Assembly (NCBI GenBank): GCA_944385465.1
Contig: CALWXH010000001.1
Coordinates: 104,425 to 168,424 of the forward strand
DNA: 64,000 nucleotides
Source: an uncultured Oscillospiraceae bacterium
GTDB taxonomy: Bacteria; Bacillota; Clostridia; Oscillospirales; Oscillospiraceae
Direction: 5' to 3'
The notes beneath the pieces were generated by a model. That model had not been told where the DNA came from, searched no databases, and saw nothing but the letters and a program-made list of their open reading frames with translations. Positions 55,137 to 64,000 of this stretch are shown here, in pieces; position 1 is the first letter of the stretch, and each line of letters begins with the position of its first letter. The position numbers and the translations under genes were made by a program.

Positions 55137-56372
55137 TTATCCCGCGGGCTTGTCGTTGTGCTTGTGGAAGCGCACATAGGTGCCGATGTGGTTTTTCCAG
55201 ATCCGCCAGATGCGCTTGGCGGTGTAGTCCGGCCGGTACTCCATGGAGTGGTGGTCGGTGCCGCGGCGGAAGAGCTTCTTCATCCGGGCGTGATAGGACC
55301 TGGGAATAAAGGTCAGGGCCAGCCGCCGGGGGATCATCCGCCAGATGGTCTCCCGCTCCACCACGGTGAGGGGCAGATCCTTCCCCTCCAGCAGGTCGCC
55401 CACCAGATACCGGGCGATGTTGGCCCCGGCCCCGGTGACGTAGTAGTTGCTGCGCCCCTGGCGGCAGTTGATCTCAAAGGCCTTGTACTTCCCGTCCCGC
55501 TGGTCATATTTGATGTCGAAGTTGGAGAAGCCCACGTACCCCTGGTCCTCCAGCATGGCCCGGATCTTGTTGCACAGGTTCTGGTCGTGCTCGGTGATGA
55601 TGACGGCGTGGTTGCCGATGCCGTGGGGGGAGTGCTCCTCCAGCAGCACGTGGCCCAGGCACATCATCTTCACCTTGCCGTGGGTGTCGGAGTAGTTGGT
55701 GAGCACCCGCATATAGGTGTCGTCCCCGGGGATAAACTCCTGGAGGATCATCTTGCCCGGATATCCGGCGGCGTACACCTCGTCCAGGGCGGCGAGCAGC
55801 TCCTCCCAGCTCTGGCACAGGTACACCTTCTTCAGCTCGCTGTGCCCCGTGGCCCAGTAGGCCACCCCGTCGGCGGGCTTGGCGATATAGGGGGGCTGCC
55901 AGGGCAGGGTGAAGTCGTGGCCCATGGCCCCGTCGTAGACAAAGGTAGCCGGATGGTCGATGCCATACCGGTCGCACAGGGCGTAGAACTGCTCCTTGTT
56001 GGTCAGCCGGTCCAGCATCTCCCCGCTGATGTAATTGCACTTCACATTGGCGGGGAACTGGTCCTTCAGATGGGCCGCCAGCTTCACATAGCTGTCCCCG
56101 CAGCCGATGACCAGCACGGTTTTGTCGCCGCACTCCGCCGCCACCGCCTTCACGTTCTTCAGGAAGGTCTGGGCGTCCTCATTGTCCAGGCAAGGGCGGT
56201 AATCGATGATGGAGCTGTAGGCGCAGGGGAAGGAGATGTATTTGCCAAAGGCGATGCTCTTCACTCCGTAGGCCTCGTGAAAGGCGCGGGCAACGCTGTA
56301 CACGTTGATATCGCCGCCGAACAGCAGCGGCTGGAACGCAGGCGTGGACATAGGGCGGATCATGCTCCTCAT
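55137..56372 (-). CDS. ATP-grasp ligase, D-aspartate-ligase-like
   Basis: This protein of about 411 residues has an N-terminal nucleotide-binding-like domain (PLLFGGDINVYSVARAFHE) and an ATP-grasp domain with PPYIAKPADGVAYW, MILQEFIPGDDTYMRVLTNY and the metal-binding FSNFDIKYDQRD ... FEINCRQGRSNYY. Its size and wording resemble the Asl-type enzyme that attaches D-Asp to the stem-peptide side chain. The start is uncertain: ATGs lie at 56372, 56363 and 56351, and GAGGAG sits between the first two. It is the first gene of an operon with the racemase and MurE-like ligase. A consensus promoter lies 70 bp upstream. Confidence 0.8.
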   Translation of the reverse strand: MRSMIRPMSTPAFQPLLFGGDINVYSVARAFHEAYGVKSIAFGKYISFPCAYSSIIDYRPCLDNEDAQTFLKNVKAVAAECGDKTVLVIGCGDSYVKLAAHLKDQFPANVKCNYISGEMLDRLTNKEQFYALCDRYGIDHPATFVYDGAMGHDFTLPWQPPYIAKPADGVAYWATGHSELKKVYLCQSWEELLAALDEVYAAGYPGKMILQEFIPGDDTYMRVLTNYSDTHGKVKMMCLGHVLLEEHSPHGIGNHAVIITEHDQNLCNKIRAMLEDQGYVGFSNFDIKYDQRDGKYKAFEINCRQGRSNYYVTGAGANIARYLVGDLLEGKDLPLTVVERETIWRMIPRRLALTFIPRSYHARMKKLFRRGTDHHSMEYRPDYTAKRIWRIWKNHIGTYVRFHKHNDKPAG

Positions 56373-56409
56373 ATCGTAATTTCTGTTTGGGAAAAAGCGG
56401 ACTCTCAGC

Positions 56410-56442
56410 GGGGCATCCGCGGAATCCCTCCGCGGATGCCCC
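56410..56442 (-). other. Hairpin at the 5' end of the ligase operon transcript
   Basis: GGGGCATCCGCGGA pairs perfectly (14 bp) with TCCGCGGATGCCCC. It lies immediately downstream of the -10 box, so the mRNA would begin with this stem. It may stabilise the message. Confidence 0.6.
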
Positions 56443-56445
56443 TAC

Positions 56446-56473
56446 ATTATAATATAGAATTTTTCTCTGTCAA
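56446..56473 (-). promoter_or_regulatory. Consensus sigma-A promoter of the ligase-racemase-murE-like operon
   Basis: On the minus strand TTGACA (56473-56468) and TATAAT (56451-56446) are 16 bp apart, just after the relA stop codon. Confidence 0.8.
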
Positions 56474-56476
56474 GCC

Positions 56477-58732
56477 TCAGCCTCCGGCCCGCTTCACCAG
56501 GAAGACGCCGGGGATCTGGGACAGCTTGTTGATGACGCCGGTGAGTTCGCTGCGGTCCTTGACGGACAGCTCCAGGGAGACCAGGGCGTAGCCGTCGGGC
56601 TGGCTGCGGGCGGAGAGGTTGTTCACCTTCACCTTCTGGGTAGACAGGGCCATGGCCACGTCCAGGGCCAGGCCGTCCCGGTCTTTGGCGGAGATCTCCA
56701 GCGAAGTGCGGTAGGAGGACTGCTCGCTCTCCACCCAGGACACCTGTACCCAGCGCCCCGCCTCCGCCTTCTGCTTCTCCGGCGTGGCGTTGGGGCAGTC
56801 CGCCCGGTGGATGGACACGCCGTAGCCCCGGGTGATAAAGCCCACCACCGGGTCGCCGGGCACGGGGGTGCAGCACTTGGAGAATTTCACCATACAGTTG
56901 TCCAGCCCCTCCACGATGATGCCGCTCTCCGAGTGGCGGGGGCGGTTGGAGGAACCGCCGGACTGCTGCGGCTTGGCCGCGGCGGGGAAAATGGCCTCGC
57001 CGGCGGCCAGGCTGTCCTGCATGGCCAGCCGCTCGGCGTTCTGCCGCTCCAGCCGGCCCTGCCGGGTCATCTCCTCCTTCATCCGGGCCACCGCCTTCTG
57101 GGCGGACATGCCGCCGTAGCCGATGGCGGCGTACAGCTCATCCAGGGAGTTGAAGCGCACCCGCTTGAGCAGGGTGTCCAGCAGCTCCGGCGTGGCGGTG
57201 ATGGCCGCCATGGTCAGCCCCATGTGCTTCAGCTCGGACTCGAAGGCCGCCCGGCCGGTGGCGATGTTCTCCTCCCGGCGCTCCTTCTTGAACCACTGGC
57301 GGATCTTGTTGCGGGCCTCGTTGGACTTGCAGATGTTCATCCAGTCCCGGCTGGGGCCCTTGGCGGACTTGGAGGTGATGATCTCCACGATATCCCCGTT
57401 TTTCAGCGGAGTGTCGTAGGTGACGATGCGCCCGTTCACCCGGGCCCCGGTCATGGAGTTGCCCACGGCGGAGTGGATGGAGTAGGCGAAGTCGATGGGG
57501 GTGGCCCCGGCGGGCAGGCTCTTCACGTCCCCGTTGGGGGTGAAGACGAACACCTCGTCGGCGAACATATCCACCTTCAGGGTGCGCACGAACTCGTCCG
57601 GGTCGGTGTCCTGCTGGCTCTCCAGCAGCTTGCGCACCCACTCGAATTCCTTTTCGGTGCCCAGCTTGCTGTTGGCCATGCCCTGTTTGTATTTCCAGTG
57701 GGCGGCCACGCCGTATTCGGCGGTCTGGTGCATCTCCCAGGTGCGGATCTGCACCTCGAAAGGGATGCCGTCGTTGCCGATGACGGTGGTGTGCAGGGAC
57801 TGGTAGCCGTTGGGCTTGGGGGTGCTGATATAGTCCTTGAACCGGCCCAGCACCGGTTTGAACATATCGTGGATGCAGCCCAGCACGTTGTAGCAGGCGG
57901 AGACATCCGCCACAATCACCCGGAAGGCGTAGATGTCGAAGATCTCCTTGATGGTCTTGCTCTGGGCGTACATCTTCCGGTAGATGGAGTAGATGTGCTT
58001 GAGCCGGCCGTAGACGGTGCACTGGATGCCCTCCTGGGCCAGCCGCTCCTCGATCTGCTTCTGCATCCGGGCCAGGAACTCGGAGTTCTCGGTGGTGAGG
58101 GCGTCCAGCTCCTGCTGGACCTCCTTGTATCCGATGGGGTCCAGATACTGCAGGGACAGGTCCTCCAGCTCCCACTTCAGCCGCTGCATGCCCAGCCGGT
58201 GGGCGATGGGGGCGTAGATCTCCATGGTCTCCAGGGACTTTTCCTTCTGCTTGCGCTCGGACTGGTACTGGAGGGTGCGCATGTTGTGCAGCCGGTCGCA
58301 CAGCTTGATGAGGATGACCCGCACGTCCTTGGCCATGGCCATGAACATTTTGCGCAGGTTCTCCATCTGCTCGTCCTCTTTGGAGGTGTACTGCATCCGG
58401 GTCAGTTTGGTGACCCCCTCCACCAGATTGGCCACCGTGGCGCCAAAGCGCTTGGCGATGTCGTCATGGGTGGAGTCGGTATCCTCGATGCAGTCGTGGA
58501 GCAGGGCGGAAATGATGGAGTCCATGTCCAGATCCAGCTCGGCCACGATTTCCGCCACGGCGATGGGGTGGGTGATATAGGGCTCGCCGCTCTTGCGCAG
58601 CTGGCTGCCGTGGTGGGCGTTGGCGTATTCAAAGGCGGCGCGCAGTCGGCCCGTGTCCGCGTGGGGATTGCTCTCCAGCACCCGGCGCTCCAGCTGTTCG
58701 TAACGCGCCTGGATATCGTTTGCCACGTCCAT
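56477..58732 (-). CDS. relA: Bifunctional (p)ppGpp synthetase/hydrolase RelA/SpoT
   Basis: This 751-residue stringent-response enzyme has the HD hydrolase domain (HHGSQLRKSGEPYITHPIAVA, SALLHDCIEDTD near residues 35-85) and the synthetase domain (RLKHIYSIYRKM, IYAFRVIV, TPKPNGYQSLHTTVIG, EVQIRTWEMHQTAEYGVAAHW near 240-350). A TGS domain (DEVFVFTPNGDVKSLPAGAT near 395) and a C-terminal ACT domain follow. All are present with both catalytic centres intact, so it should both make and degrade (p)ppGpp. GGAGG precedes the ATG, which follows the recJ stop by two bases. Confidence 0.97.
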   Translation of the reverse strand: MDVANDIQARYEQLERRVLESNPHADTGRLRAAFEYANAHHGSQLRKSGEPYITHPIAVAEIVAELDLDMDSIISALLHDCIEDTDSTHDDIAKRFGATVANLVEGVTKLTRMQYTSKEDEQMENLRKMFMAMAKDVRVILIKLCDRLHNMRTLQYQSERKQKEKSLETMEIYAPIAHRLGMQRLKWELEDLSLQYLDPIGYKEVQQELDALTTENSEFLARMQKQIEERLAQEGIQCTVYGRLKHIYSIYRKMYAQSKTIKEIFDIYAFRVIVADVSACYNVLGCIHDMFKPVLGRFKDYISTPKPNGYQSLHTTVIGNDGIPFEVQIRTWEMHQTAEYGVAAHWKYKQGMANSKLGTEKEFEWVRKLLESQQDTDPDEFVRTLKVDMFADEVFVFTPNGDVKSLPAGATPIDFAYSIHSAVGNSMTGARVNGRIVTYDTPLKNGDIVEIITSKSAKGPSRDWMNICKSNEARNKIRQWFKKERREENIATGRAAFESELKHMGLTMAAITATPELLDTLLKRVRFNSLDELYAAIGYGGMSAQKAVARMKEEMTRQGRLERQNAERLAMQDSLAAGEAIFPAAAKPQQSGGSSNRPRHSESGIIVEGLDNCMVKFSKCCTPVPGDPVVGFITRGYGVSIHRADCPNATPEKQKAEAGRWVQVSWVESEQSSYRTSLEISAKDRDGLALDVAMALSTQKVKVNNLSARSQPDGYALVSLELSVKDRSELTGVINKLSQIPGVFLVKRAGG

Positions 58733-58734
58733 TC

Positions 58735-60834
58735 CTATACCTCCTCTCTTCTCCTGGGCCCCGGGCCCAGAATGGCCCGCAGCCGTTTCATCATCTCGGC
58801 CTGCTCCAGATCCACCTTGCCCTGCCGGGGCCGCACGCAGACGGAGATCTCCTCCCCGGACAGGGAGAGCTGGATCAGCCCCCGCTCATCCATCACGTGC
58901 AGGCACACCAGGGCCCGCCCGTAGGAGCAGCGCCCCGTCTGGCCCCGCACGGCGTGGCGCACCAGCTGGTCCAGCCGGGAGACGGTGGGGCCGCCGGCGC
59001 AGCTGTGCTCCAGAAAACGCCACAGGTGGGCAAAATCCTGCCGGTCAGGCAGCAGCAGGGACGCCTCCCACCGGGACAGGGCCTCCCCCTGCTGCAGCCG
59101 CCGGAACAGAGCCTGTTCCAGCTGAGCCCGGGTAGGGGCGGGGCGCAGGTCGCACAGCTGAAGCTGCACGGTGCGGTTGCCCCGGTATTCATTGACCTGG
59201 AGGTGGAAGGCCAGGTCCAGCCGTTCCCCGGGGGCAATGCCGCAGGCGGCGGTGTTGGCGGAAAAGAAGATGGTCTCCAGCACCACGCCGTCCCGGCGGA
59301 CCTTCATTTTCAGGTGCCGGCCGCCCCCCACGTCGGCGCAGGAGAGCACGCAGGCCGAGCGCAGCAGGAAGACCGGCTTGGGATTGCCCGCCCCGAAGGG
59401 CTCCAGCAGGGACAGCGCGTCCACCTCCTGGCAGTTCAGAAGGGCGCAGTTGTCGATCTCCACGTCCACGTCCAGGGCCGTGACCATGGGTTGGCCGTTG
59501 GAATAGCCGGACACCAGGCGGGCCATGGCCGCGCGGAACGCGGGGATGTTTTCCTCCCGGATGGTGAAGCCGGCCGCCAGCTCGTGCCCGCCGTACTCCT
59601 CCAGCAGGGGGGCGCACCGCTCCAGGGCGGCGAACAGATTGAACCCGCCGAAGGAGCGGCAGGAGCCCTTGCCCCGCCCGTGATCCAGGCTGATCATAAA
59701 GGCGGGGCAGGCGTATTTTTCCGACAGGCGGGAGGCCACAATGCCCACCACCCCCTGGTGCCAGCCCTCACCGGCCAGTACGATGGCGGGGGTGGCCAGC
59801 TGGGGCTGCCGGATGAGCAGGCTGTCGCACTGCTCGTAAATCTCCAGTTCGATGGCCTGCCGCCGCCGGTTGAGCTCACACAGCTCCACGGCCATGGCCT
59901 GCCCCTGCTCCTCACTGCGGGTGAGCAGCAGGTTCAGCGCCACATCCACCTGTTCCATCCGGCCGGCGGCGTTGATCCGGGGGGCCAGGCCGTAGCCCAC
60001 GGTGACAGCGGTGGGCAGCCGGCCGGGCTCGCAGCCCGCCTCCCGCAGCAGAGCCCGCAGGCCGGGCCGCCGGGTGTGGCTCAGCAGGGCAAGCCCCAGG
60101 CGCACCAGGGCCCGGTTTTCGTCGGTGAGGCGCATGACGTCGGATATGGTGCCGATGGCGGCCAGCTCCCCGTACCGGTGCAGCACATCCTCCCGCCTCT
60201 CCGGCGGGACCAGGGCCAGGGCCAGCTTCAGGGCCACGCCCACGCCGGCCAGCTCCTTGAAGGGGTAGGGGCAGTCCGGCCGGCGGGGATCCACCACCGC
60301 GGCGGCGCCGGGCAGCTCCCCCTTGCACTGGTGATGGTCGGTGACCACCACATCCACCCCAAGGCCCTTGGCATAGGCCACCTCCCGGCTGGCGGTGATG
60401 CCGCAGTCCACGGTGACAATCAGGCGCACCCCGGACTGAGCCAGGGCGTCAATGGCCCCGGTGTTCAGCCCGTATCCCTCATGGGTCCGGTCCGGGATGT
60501 AGGGCACCGCCTGCCCGCCCAAAGCCTGAAGGGCCTCCAGCAGCAGGCAGGTCGCGGTGATGCCGTCCACATCGTAATCCCCGTAGACGGCGATGATCTC
60601 CCCCGCCGTCAGGGCCCGGCGGATGCGCGCCACCGCCCGGTCCATATCCCGCAGCAGGAAGGGATCCCGCTGGAGCACCGGGGTCTCGGCCAGAAAACCG
60701 GCCGCTTTTTCCGGGGTGTCCAGCCCCCGGGCGCACAGCACGGCCGCGCACAGGGGCGGCAGTCCCGCCAGCTCCATGCGGCGCAGGGCGTCCACCCCCG
60801 GGGCCGGGGACAGATTCCACTGTTTGTATTTCAT
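58735..60834 (-). CDS. recJ: Single-stranded-DNA-specific exonuclease RecJ
   Basis: This 699-residue 5'-3' exonuclease of the DHH superfamily has AVYGDYDVDGITATCLL near residue 75, VDCGITAS, VVVTDHHQC, GVGVALKLA and the DHHA1-type GRGKGSCRSFGG and GGHELAAGF segments, with an OB-fold and a C-terminal extension. It acts in recombination repair. The start MKYKQWNLSP is preceded by GAGGATG at suitable spacing; the longer frame upstream overlaps the promoter. The order recJ-relA, coupled by a two-base gap, is common in Firmicutes. Confidence 0.96.
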   Translation of the reverse strand: MKYKQWNLSPAPGVDALRRMELAGLPPLCAAVLCARGLDTPEKAAGFLAETPVLQRDPFLLRDMDRAVARIRRALTAGEIIAVYGDYDVDGITATCLLLEALQALGGQAVPYIPDRTHEGYGLNTGAIDALAQSGVRLIVTVDCGITASREVAYAKGLGVDVVVTDHHQCKGELPGAAAVVDPRRPDCPYPFKELAGVGVALKLALALVPPERREDVLHRYGELAAIGTISDVMRLTDENRALVRLGLALLSHTRRPGLRALLREAGCEPGRLPTAVTVGYGLAPRINAAGRMEQVDVALNLLLTRSEEQGQAMAVELCELNRRRQAIELEIYEQCDSLLIRQPQLATPAIVLAGEGWHQGVVGIVASRLSEKYACPAFMISLDHGRGKGSCRSFGGFNLFAALERCAPLLEEYGGHELAAGFTIREENIPAFRAAMARLVSGYSNGQPMVTALDVDVEIDNCALLNCQEVDALSLLEPFGAGNPKPVFLLRSACVLSCADVGGGRHLKMKVRRDGVVLETIFFSANTAACGIAPGERLDLAFHLQVNEYRGNRTVQLQLCDLRPAPTRAQLEQALFRRLQQGEALSRWEASLLLPDRQDFAHLWRFLEHSCAGGPTVSRLDQLVRHAVRGQTGRCSYGRALVCLHVMDERGLIQLSLSGEEISVCVRPRQGKVDLEQAEMMKRLRAILGPGPRRREEV

Positions 60835-60871
60835 GACTTCATCCTCAAAACAGAGATAAAAAATTAGTTTT

Positions 60872-60900
60872 ATTATAACAAATGTGGCTGCCTGTTTCAA
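60872..60900 (-). promoter_or_regulatory. Sigma-A promoter of the recJ-relA operon
   Basis: On the minus strand TTGAAA (60900-60895) and TATAAT (60877-60872) are 17 bp apart. It is divergent from lexA, with 71 bp between the two -35 boxes. Confidence 0.85.
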
Positions 60901-60961
60901 CCGGCGGCCGGACGGCGAACTGCCCAAATTTCAGCAAAAACCAGCCCTTGGCACAAATTTA

Positions 60962-61000
60962 GAACAAATGTTTGACATTGTGGCCGGACTATGGTACAAT
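60962..61000 (+). promoter_or_regulatory. lexA promoter with SOS (LexA) box
   Basis: TTGACA (60972-60977) and TACAAT (60995-61000) are 17 bp apart. GAACAAATGTTT (60962-60973) fits the Gram-positive GAAC-N4-GTTC/T LexA box and overlaps the -35, so LexA would repress its own gene. Confidence 0.85.
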
Positions 61001-61041
61001 GTCCGTGCAACCTGAGATTCTGCGGGAAGGAGACTGCTTTT

Positions 61042-61641
61042 ATGAGCAAATTATCCCCCAAACAGCAGCAGATTTATGACTTTATCCTGAATTTCGCGGA
61101 TGAGCACGGCTATCCCCCCTCCGTGCGGGAGATCGCCCAGGCGGTGGACCTGCGCTCCCCCTCCACCGTGCACTTTCATCTGAAGGGATTGCGGGAGGCG
61201 GGGCTCATCGAGCAGGCGGAGGGCAAGACCCGGGCCATCACCGTCACCGACGGGGCCCACAACCGCCGCAACCAGGTGCCCCTGCTGGGCTCCGTCGCCG
61301 CCGGCAGCCCCATTCTGGCGGAGGAGTGCATCGAGGACTACCTCACCTTTGACACCGGCGGCCGGGTGGGAGAGCACTTTGCCCTGCGGGTCCGGGGCGA
61401 GTCCATGCTGGAGGCCGGCATTCTCCCCGGAGACGTGGTGGTGGTCCACCAAGAGCAGCAGGTGCGAAACGGGGACATTGTGGTGGCCCTGTTTGAGGAC
61501 GAGGCCACGGTAAAGACCTTCCGCAGGGAGAACGGGCACATCTGGCTCTACCCGGAGAACTCCAGCCCGGAGTATCAGCCCATTGACGGCGAGGGCTGCC
61601 GCATCCTGGGCAGGGTGGTGGCCGTCGTCCGGCGGTACTGA
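61042..61641 (+). CDS. lexA: SOS repressor LexA
   Basis: This 199-residue repressor has an N-terminal winged helix (SPKQQQIYDFILNFADEHGYPP, then SPSTVHFHLKGLREAGLI), an Ala-Gly cleavage site in LLGSVAAGSP near residue 86, the catalytic Ser in RGESMLEAGI and the catalytic Lys in EDEATVKTF. RecA filament triggers self-cleavage and derepression. AAGGAGA precedes the ATG at 61042. An SOS box overlaps its own promoter. A terminator follows 33 bp after the stop. Confidence 0.97.
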   Translation: MSKLSPKQQQIYDFILNFADEHGYPPSVREIAQAVDLRSPSTVHFHLKGLREAGLIEQAEGKTRAITVTDGAHNRRNQVPLLGSVAAGSPILAEECIEDYLTFDTGGRVGEHFALRVRGESMLEAGILPGDVVVVHQEQQVRNGDIVVALFEDEATVKTFRRENGHIWLYPENSSPEYQPIDGEGCRILGRVVAVVRRY

Positions 61642-61674
61642 CCGCGAGGGCGTTTCAATTTCTTGATCTATCTG

Positions 61675-61710
61675 GTTCCGGCTTTTCTGGGGAAGGGCCG
61701 GAACTTTTTT
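61675..61710 (+). terminator. Terminator of lexA
   Basis: GTTCCGGC pairs with GCCGGAAC around a 14-base loop and is followed by six T. Confidence 0.85.
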
Positions 61711-61794
61711 GCCTGCGAGACTTTTCTTTTGCCGCCGGGTGTGGTATCATGACTTTGACTCTGCAATACGCTAAAGTGAGAGAGGCGATGTCCA

Positions 61795-62565
61795 ATGAAA
61801 ATCGTGGTCAAAGTGGGGACCTCCACCCTGGCCTATGCCACCGGCCGGCTGAACATCCGCCATGTGGAGGAGCTGGTGAAAACCCTCTCTCATCAGAGCA
61901 GCGCCGGGCACGCGCTGATCCTGGTGTCCTCCGGCGCCATCGGGATGGGTGTGGGCAAGCTGAATCTGCCCGGAAGGCCCGCGGATATGCCCACCAAACA
62001 GGCCGCCGCCGCGGTGGGGCAGTGCGAGCTGATGTATACCTACGACCGGTTGTTCTCCCAGTACAACCACACGGTGGCCCAGCTTCTGCTCACCGGGGAG
62101 GACATCGACCATGAGGACCGGCGTCAGAACTTTGAGAATACCGTCAACCGGCTGCTGGAGCTGGGCGTCCTGCCCATTGTCAACGAAAACGACACCGTGG
62201 CCACGGCGGAGATCTCCGTGGGAGACAACGATACCCTGGGCGCGGTGGTGGCCTGCACCACGGGGGCGGATCTGCTGGTGCTGCTGTCCGACATCGAGGG
62301 GCTGTATACCGCCGACCCCCACCGGGACGCCAGTGCCGCCCTCATCCCGGTGGTGGAAACCATCACGCCGGAGATCGAGGCCCTGGCCGGCCAGGCGGGC
62401 AGCGCCCTGGCCACCGGCGGCATGGCCACCAAGCTCAAGGCGGCCCGGATGGTGACCCAGCAGGGCTGCGACATGGTGATCGCCAACGGCGCCAGGCCGG
62501 AACTGCTCTATGAAATCGTGGCGGGAGCTCCGGTGGGGACCCGGTTTCTCGCCCGGCGGAATTGA
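61795..62565 (+). CDS. proB: Glutamate 5-kinase ProB
   Basis: This 256-residue amino-acid kinase phosphorylates glutamate in the first step of proline synthesis. It has [11 protein letters not shown] at the N-terminus, [24 protein letters not shown], and [10 protein letters not shown] followed by [13 protein letters not shown]. It lacks the C-terminal PUA domain found in many ProB proteins, which is common in Clostridia. GAGAGG precedes the ATG. A weak -10 (TATCAT, 61744-61749) is seen upstream. It is followed 19 bp later by proA in an operon. Confidence 0.96.
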   Translation: MKIVVKVGTSTLAYATGRLNIRHVEELVKTLSHQSSAGHALILVSSGAIGMGVGKLNLPGRPADMPTKQAAAAVGQCELMYTYDRLFSQYNHTVAQLLLTGEDIDHEDRRQNFENTVNRLLELGVLPIVNENDTVATAEISVGDNDTLGAVVACTTGADLLVLLSDIEGLYTADPHRDASAALIPVVETITPEIEALAGQAGSALATGGMATKLKAARMVTQQGCDMVIANGARPELLYEIVAGAPVGTRFLARRN

Positions 62566-62584
62566 TTGCAAGGAGGACATGTCC

Positions 62585-63841
62585 ATGACAACTCAGGAAC
62601 TGCTGCACCGTGCCCGGGCGGCCAAAACTGCCGTCGCGCTGGCCGGCACGGACAAAAAGAACGCCGCGCTGCTGGCCATGGCCGATGCGCTGGAGGCCCG
62701 GATCTCCCCCATTCTTGCGGCCAACGCCGAAGATCTGGCCGCGGCCAGAGGGACCATGTCCGACGTGATGCTGGACCGCCTGGCCCTGAGCGAAGAACGC
62801 GTGCGCGGCATGGCCGCCGGCATCCGGGAGGTGGCCCAGCTGCCCGATCCCGTGGGGCAGGTTCTGCGCCGGGTGGAGCGGCCCAACGGCCTGGTCATTG
62901 AAAAGACCTGCGTCCCCATGGGCGTCATTGCCATCATTTATGAAAGCCGCCCCAACGTCACCTCGGACGCCGCCGCCCTGGCCCTGAAGGCCGGCTCGGC
63001 CTGTGTCCTGCGAGGCGGGAAGGAGGCCCACCGCTCCGCCGCCGCCATTGTCACCGCGCTGCGCGCCGGACTGGCCGGCGCCGGCCTGCCGGAGGACGCC
63101 GTGGTTCTGGTGGAGGACACCTCCCGCCAGTCCGCCAACGAGCTCATGGCCGCCCGGGGACTGGTGGACCTGCTCATTCCCCGGGGGGGAGCGGGACTCA
63201 TCCGGGCCTGCGTGGAAAACGCGGCCGTCCCGGTCATCGAAACCGGCACCGGCATCTGCCACATCTATGTGGACAAGGACGCCGATCCGGCCATGGCCCT
63301 GGACATCGTGGAGAACGCCAAATGCAGCCGGCCCAGCGTGTGCAACGCCGCCGAGGTCTGCCTGGTCCACCGGGACATCGCCCCGGAGTTTCTCCCGGCA
63401 CTGAGGGAGCGCCTGGTGGACCGGCGCGCCGCCGCCGGCCAGCCTCCCGTGGAGCTGCGGCTGGATCCGGCGGCCGCCTCCGTCATCCCCGGCACCCCCG
63501 CCGGGGAGCGGGACTTCGACACGGAATTTCTCAACTACATTCTGGCTGTGAAGGTGGTTGACAGCCTGGAGGATGCGGTGGCTCACATTTCCGCCCACTC
63601 CACCGGGCACTCCGACGCCATCATCACCGCCGACGGCCAGGCCGCCGCCCGGTTCCTCTCCTGCGTGGACAGCGCCGCCGTCTACTGGAACGCCTCCACC
63701 CGGTTCACCGACGGCGGAGAATTTGGCCTGGGCTGCGAAATGGGGATCTCCACCCAGCGCCTTCACGCCCGGGGGCCCATGGGCCTGACCGAGCTGTGCA
63801 GCTACAAATATATCATCCGGGGAACGGGACAAATCCGTTAA
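62585..63841 (+). CDS. proA: Gamma-glutamyl phosphate reductase ProA
   Basis: This 418-residue NADPH-dependent enzyme makes glutamate-5-semialdehyde for proline synthesis. It has [45 protein letters not shown], the catalytic Cys in [15 protein letters not shown] near residue 242, and [28 protein letters not shown] near the end, all family hallmarks. The ATG at 62585 is eight bases after AGGAGG; the ATG two codons earlier is too close to it. A terminator follows 24 bp after the stop. Confidence 0.97.
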   Translation: MTTQELLHRARAAKTAVALAGTDKKNAALLAMADALEARISPILAANAEDLAAARGTMSDVMLDRLALSEERVRGMAAGIREVAQLPDPVGQVLRRVERPNGLVIEKTCVPMGVIAIIYESRPNVTSDAAALALKAGSACVLRGGKEAHRSAAAIVTALRAGLAGAGLPEDAVVLVEDTSRQSANELMAARGLVDLLIPRGGAGLIRACVENAAVPVIETGTGICHIYVDKDADPAMALDIVENAKCSRPSVCNAAEVCLVHRDIAPEFLPALRERLVDRRAAAGQPPVELRLDPAAASVIPGTPAGERDFDTEFLNYILAVKVVDSLEDAVAHISAHSTGHSDAIITADGQAAARFLSCVDSAAVYWNASTRFTDGGEFGLGCEMGISTQRLHARGPMGLTELCSYKYIIRGTGQIR

Positions 63842-63865
63842 AAAGGAAATAGAGGATTATAAATA

Positions 63866-63903
63866 CAAGAGCCGCCTGAAAATGGCGGCTCTTGTTGATT
63901 TTT
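63866..63903 (+). terminator. Terminator of proBA
   Basis: CAAGAGCCGCC pairs with GGCGGCTCTTG around a 7-base loop and is followed by TTGATTTTT. Confidence 0.88.
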
Positions 63904-63918
63904 GGGTGCTTAAAGGCG

Positions 63919-63981
63919 AGAAGATGGCTCATCTTCTTATGGCGGGAAACGAGGGAAAAAACAAAAGGAGGAACATCCGAA
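63919..63981 (+). repeat. Shared SLH 5' block, copy 5
   Basis: The perfect palindrome AGAAGATG-GCT-CATCTTCT (63919-63937) is followed by the same purine-rich leader and AAAAGGAGG. Only 15 bp separate it from the proBA terminator, and I see no promoter there. Confidence 0.85.
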
Positions 63982-64000
63982 ATGAGAAATCTGAAGAAGA
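63982..64000 (+). CDS. SLH-domain surface protein 5, first codons only
   Basis: The first six codons (MRNLKK) and the beginning of a seventh are identical to the other four SLH genes, preceded by the shared leader and ribosome binding site. The rest lies beyond the window. The product is assigned only from this shared 5' block. Confidence 0.75.

Overview
The window reads as the chromosome of a high-GC, strictly anaerobic Firmicute, most likely a gut-type Clostridia of the Oscillospirales. The grounds are pyruvate:ferredoxin oxidoreductase, a single-chain clostridial PurL, several S-layer-homology (SLH) proteins, AAGGAGG-type ribosome binding sites and sigma-A promoters. No taxon can be proven from sequence alone.

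Housekeeping blocks. 0-3.4 kb holds the end of a YheO-like regulator and an amino-acid ABC transporter behind a lysine riboswitch, terminator and consensus promoter. 3.6-18.6 kb holds yitT, secA (with a duplicated SEC-C tail), pgeF, an oligopeptide-type binding lipoprotein, purL, a TrpR-like regulator, a metallophosphoesterase, an FAD dehydrogenase, comF and a small ribbon-helix-helix protein. 18.9-22.5 kb is nifJ (PFOR). 33.1-42.5 kb holds tRNA-Gly, a lipoprotein, a LUD protein, a second yitT, and a parE-parC pair separated by a GNAT, a frameshifted nuclease-like gene and a diguanylate cyclase. 51.3-63.8 kb holds two murE-type ligases, a racemase and a D-aspartate-ligase-like ATP-grasp enzyme (a cell-wall operon), then relA, recJ, lexA with its SOS box, and proBA.

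Accessory surface system. Two quasi-palindromic modules (23.0-32.7 and 42.6-50.3 kb) each have the layout SLH> <MQQT [centre] MQQT> <SLH, where MQQT is a family of small tail-fibre-like proteins. All four SLH genes, and a fifth that starts at the right edge, share an almost identical block of about 120 bp covering 5' UTR, ribosome binding site and signal peptide. That block begins at a small palindrome. The MQQT genes come in two N-terminal types, and their order is reversed between the modules. Their ribosome binding sites lie inside strong hairpins. The centres carry degenerate tandem arrays of units of about 45 bp. In the first module a 1.84-kb promoter-plus-gene cassette encoding an AbiH-type protein sits exactly between two 17-bp palindromic direct repeats, while the second module has a single copy of that repeat and no cassette, like an empty site. 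This looks like a recombining surface-antigen locus that has captured a candidate anti-phage gene. It is the most novel part of the window.

Other noncoding elements include a two-copy structured repeat with compensatory changes (18.74 and 50.6 kb) and two tandem promoter-hairpin units (50.77-51.01 kb) that may encode small RNAs.
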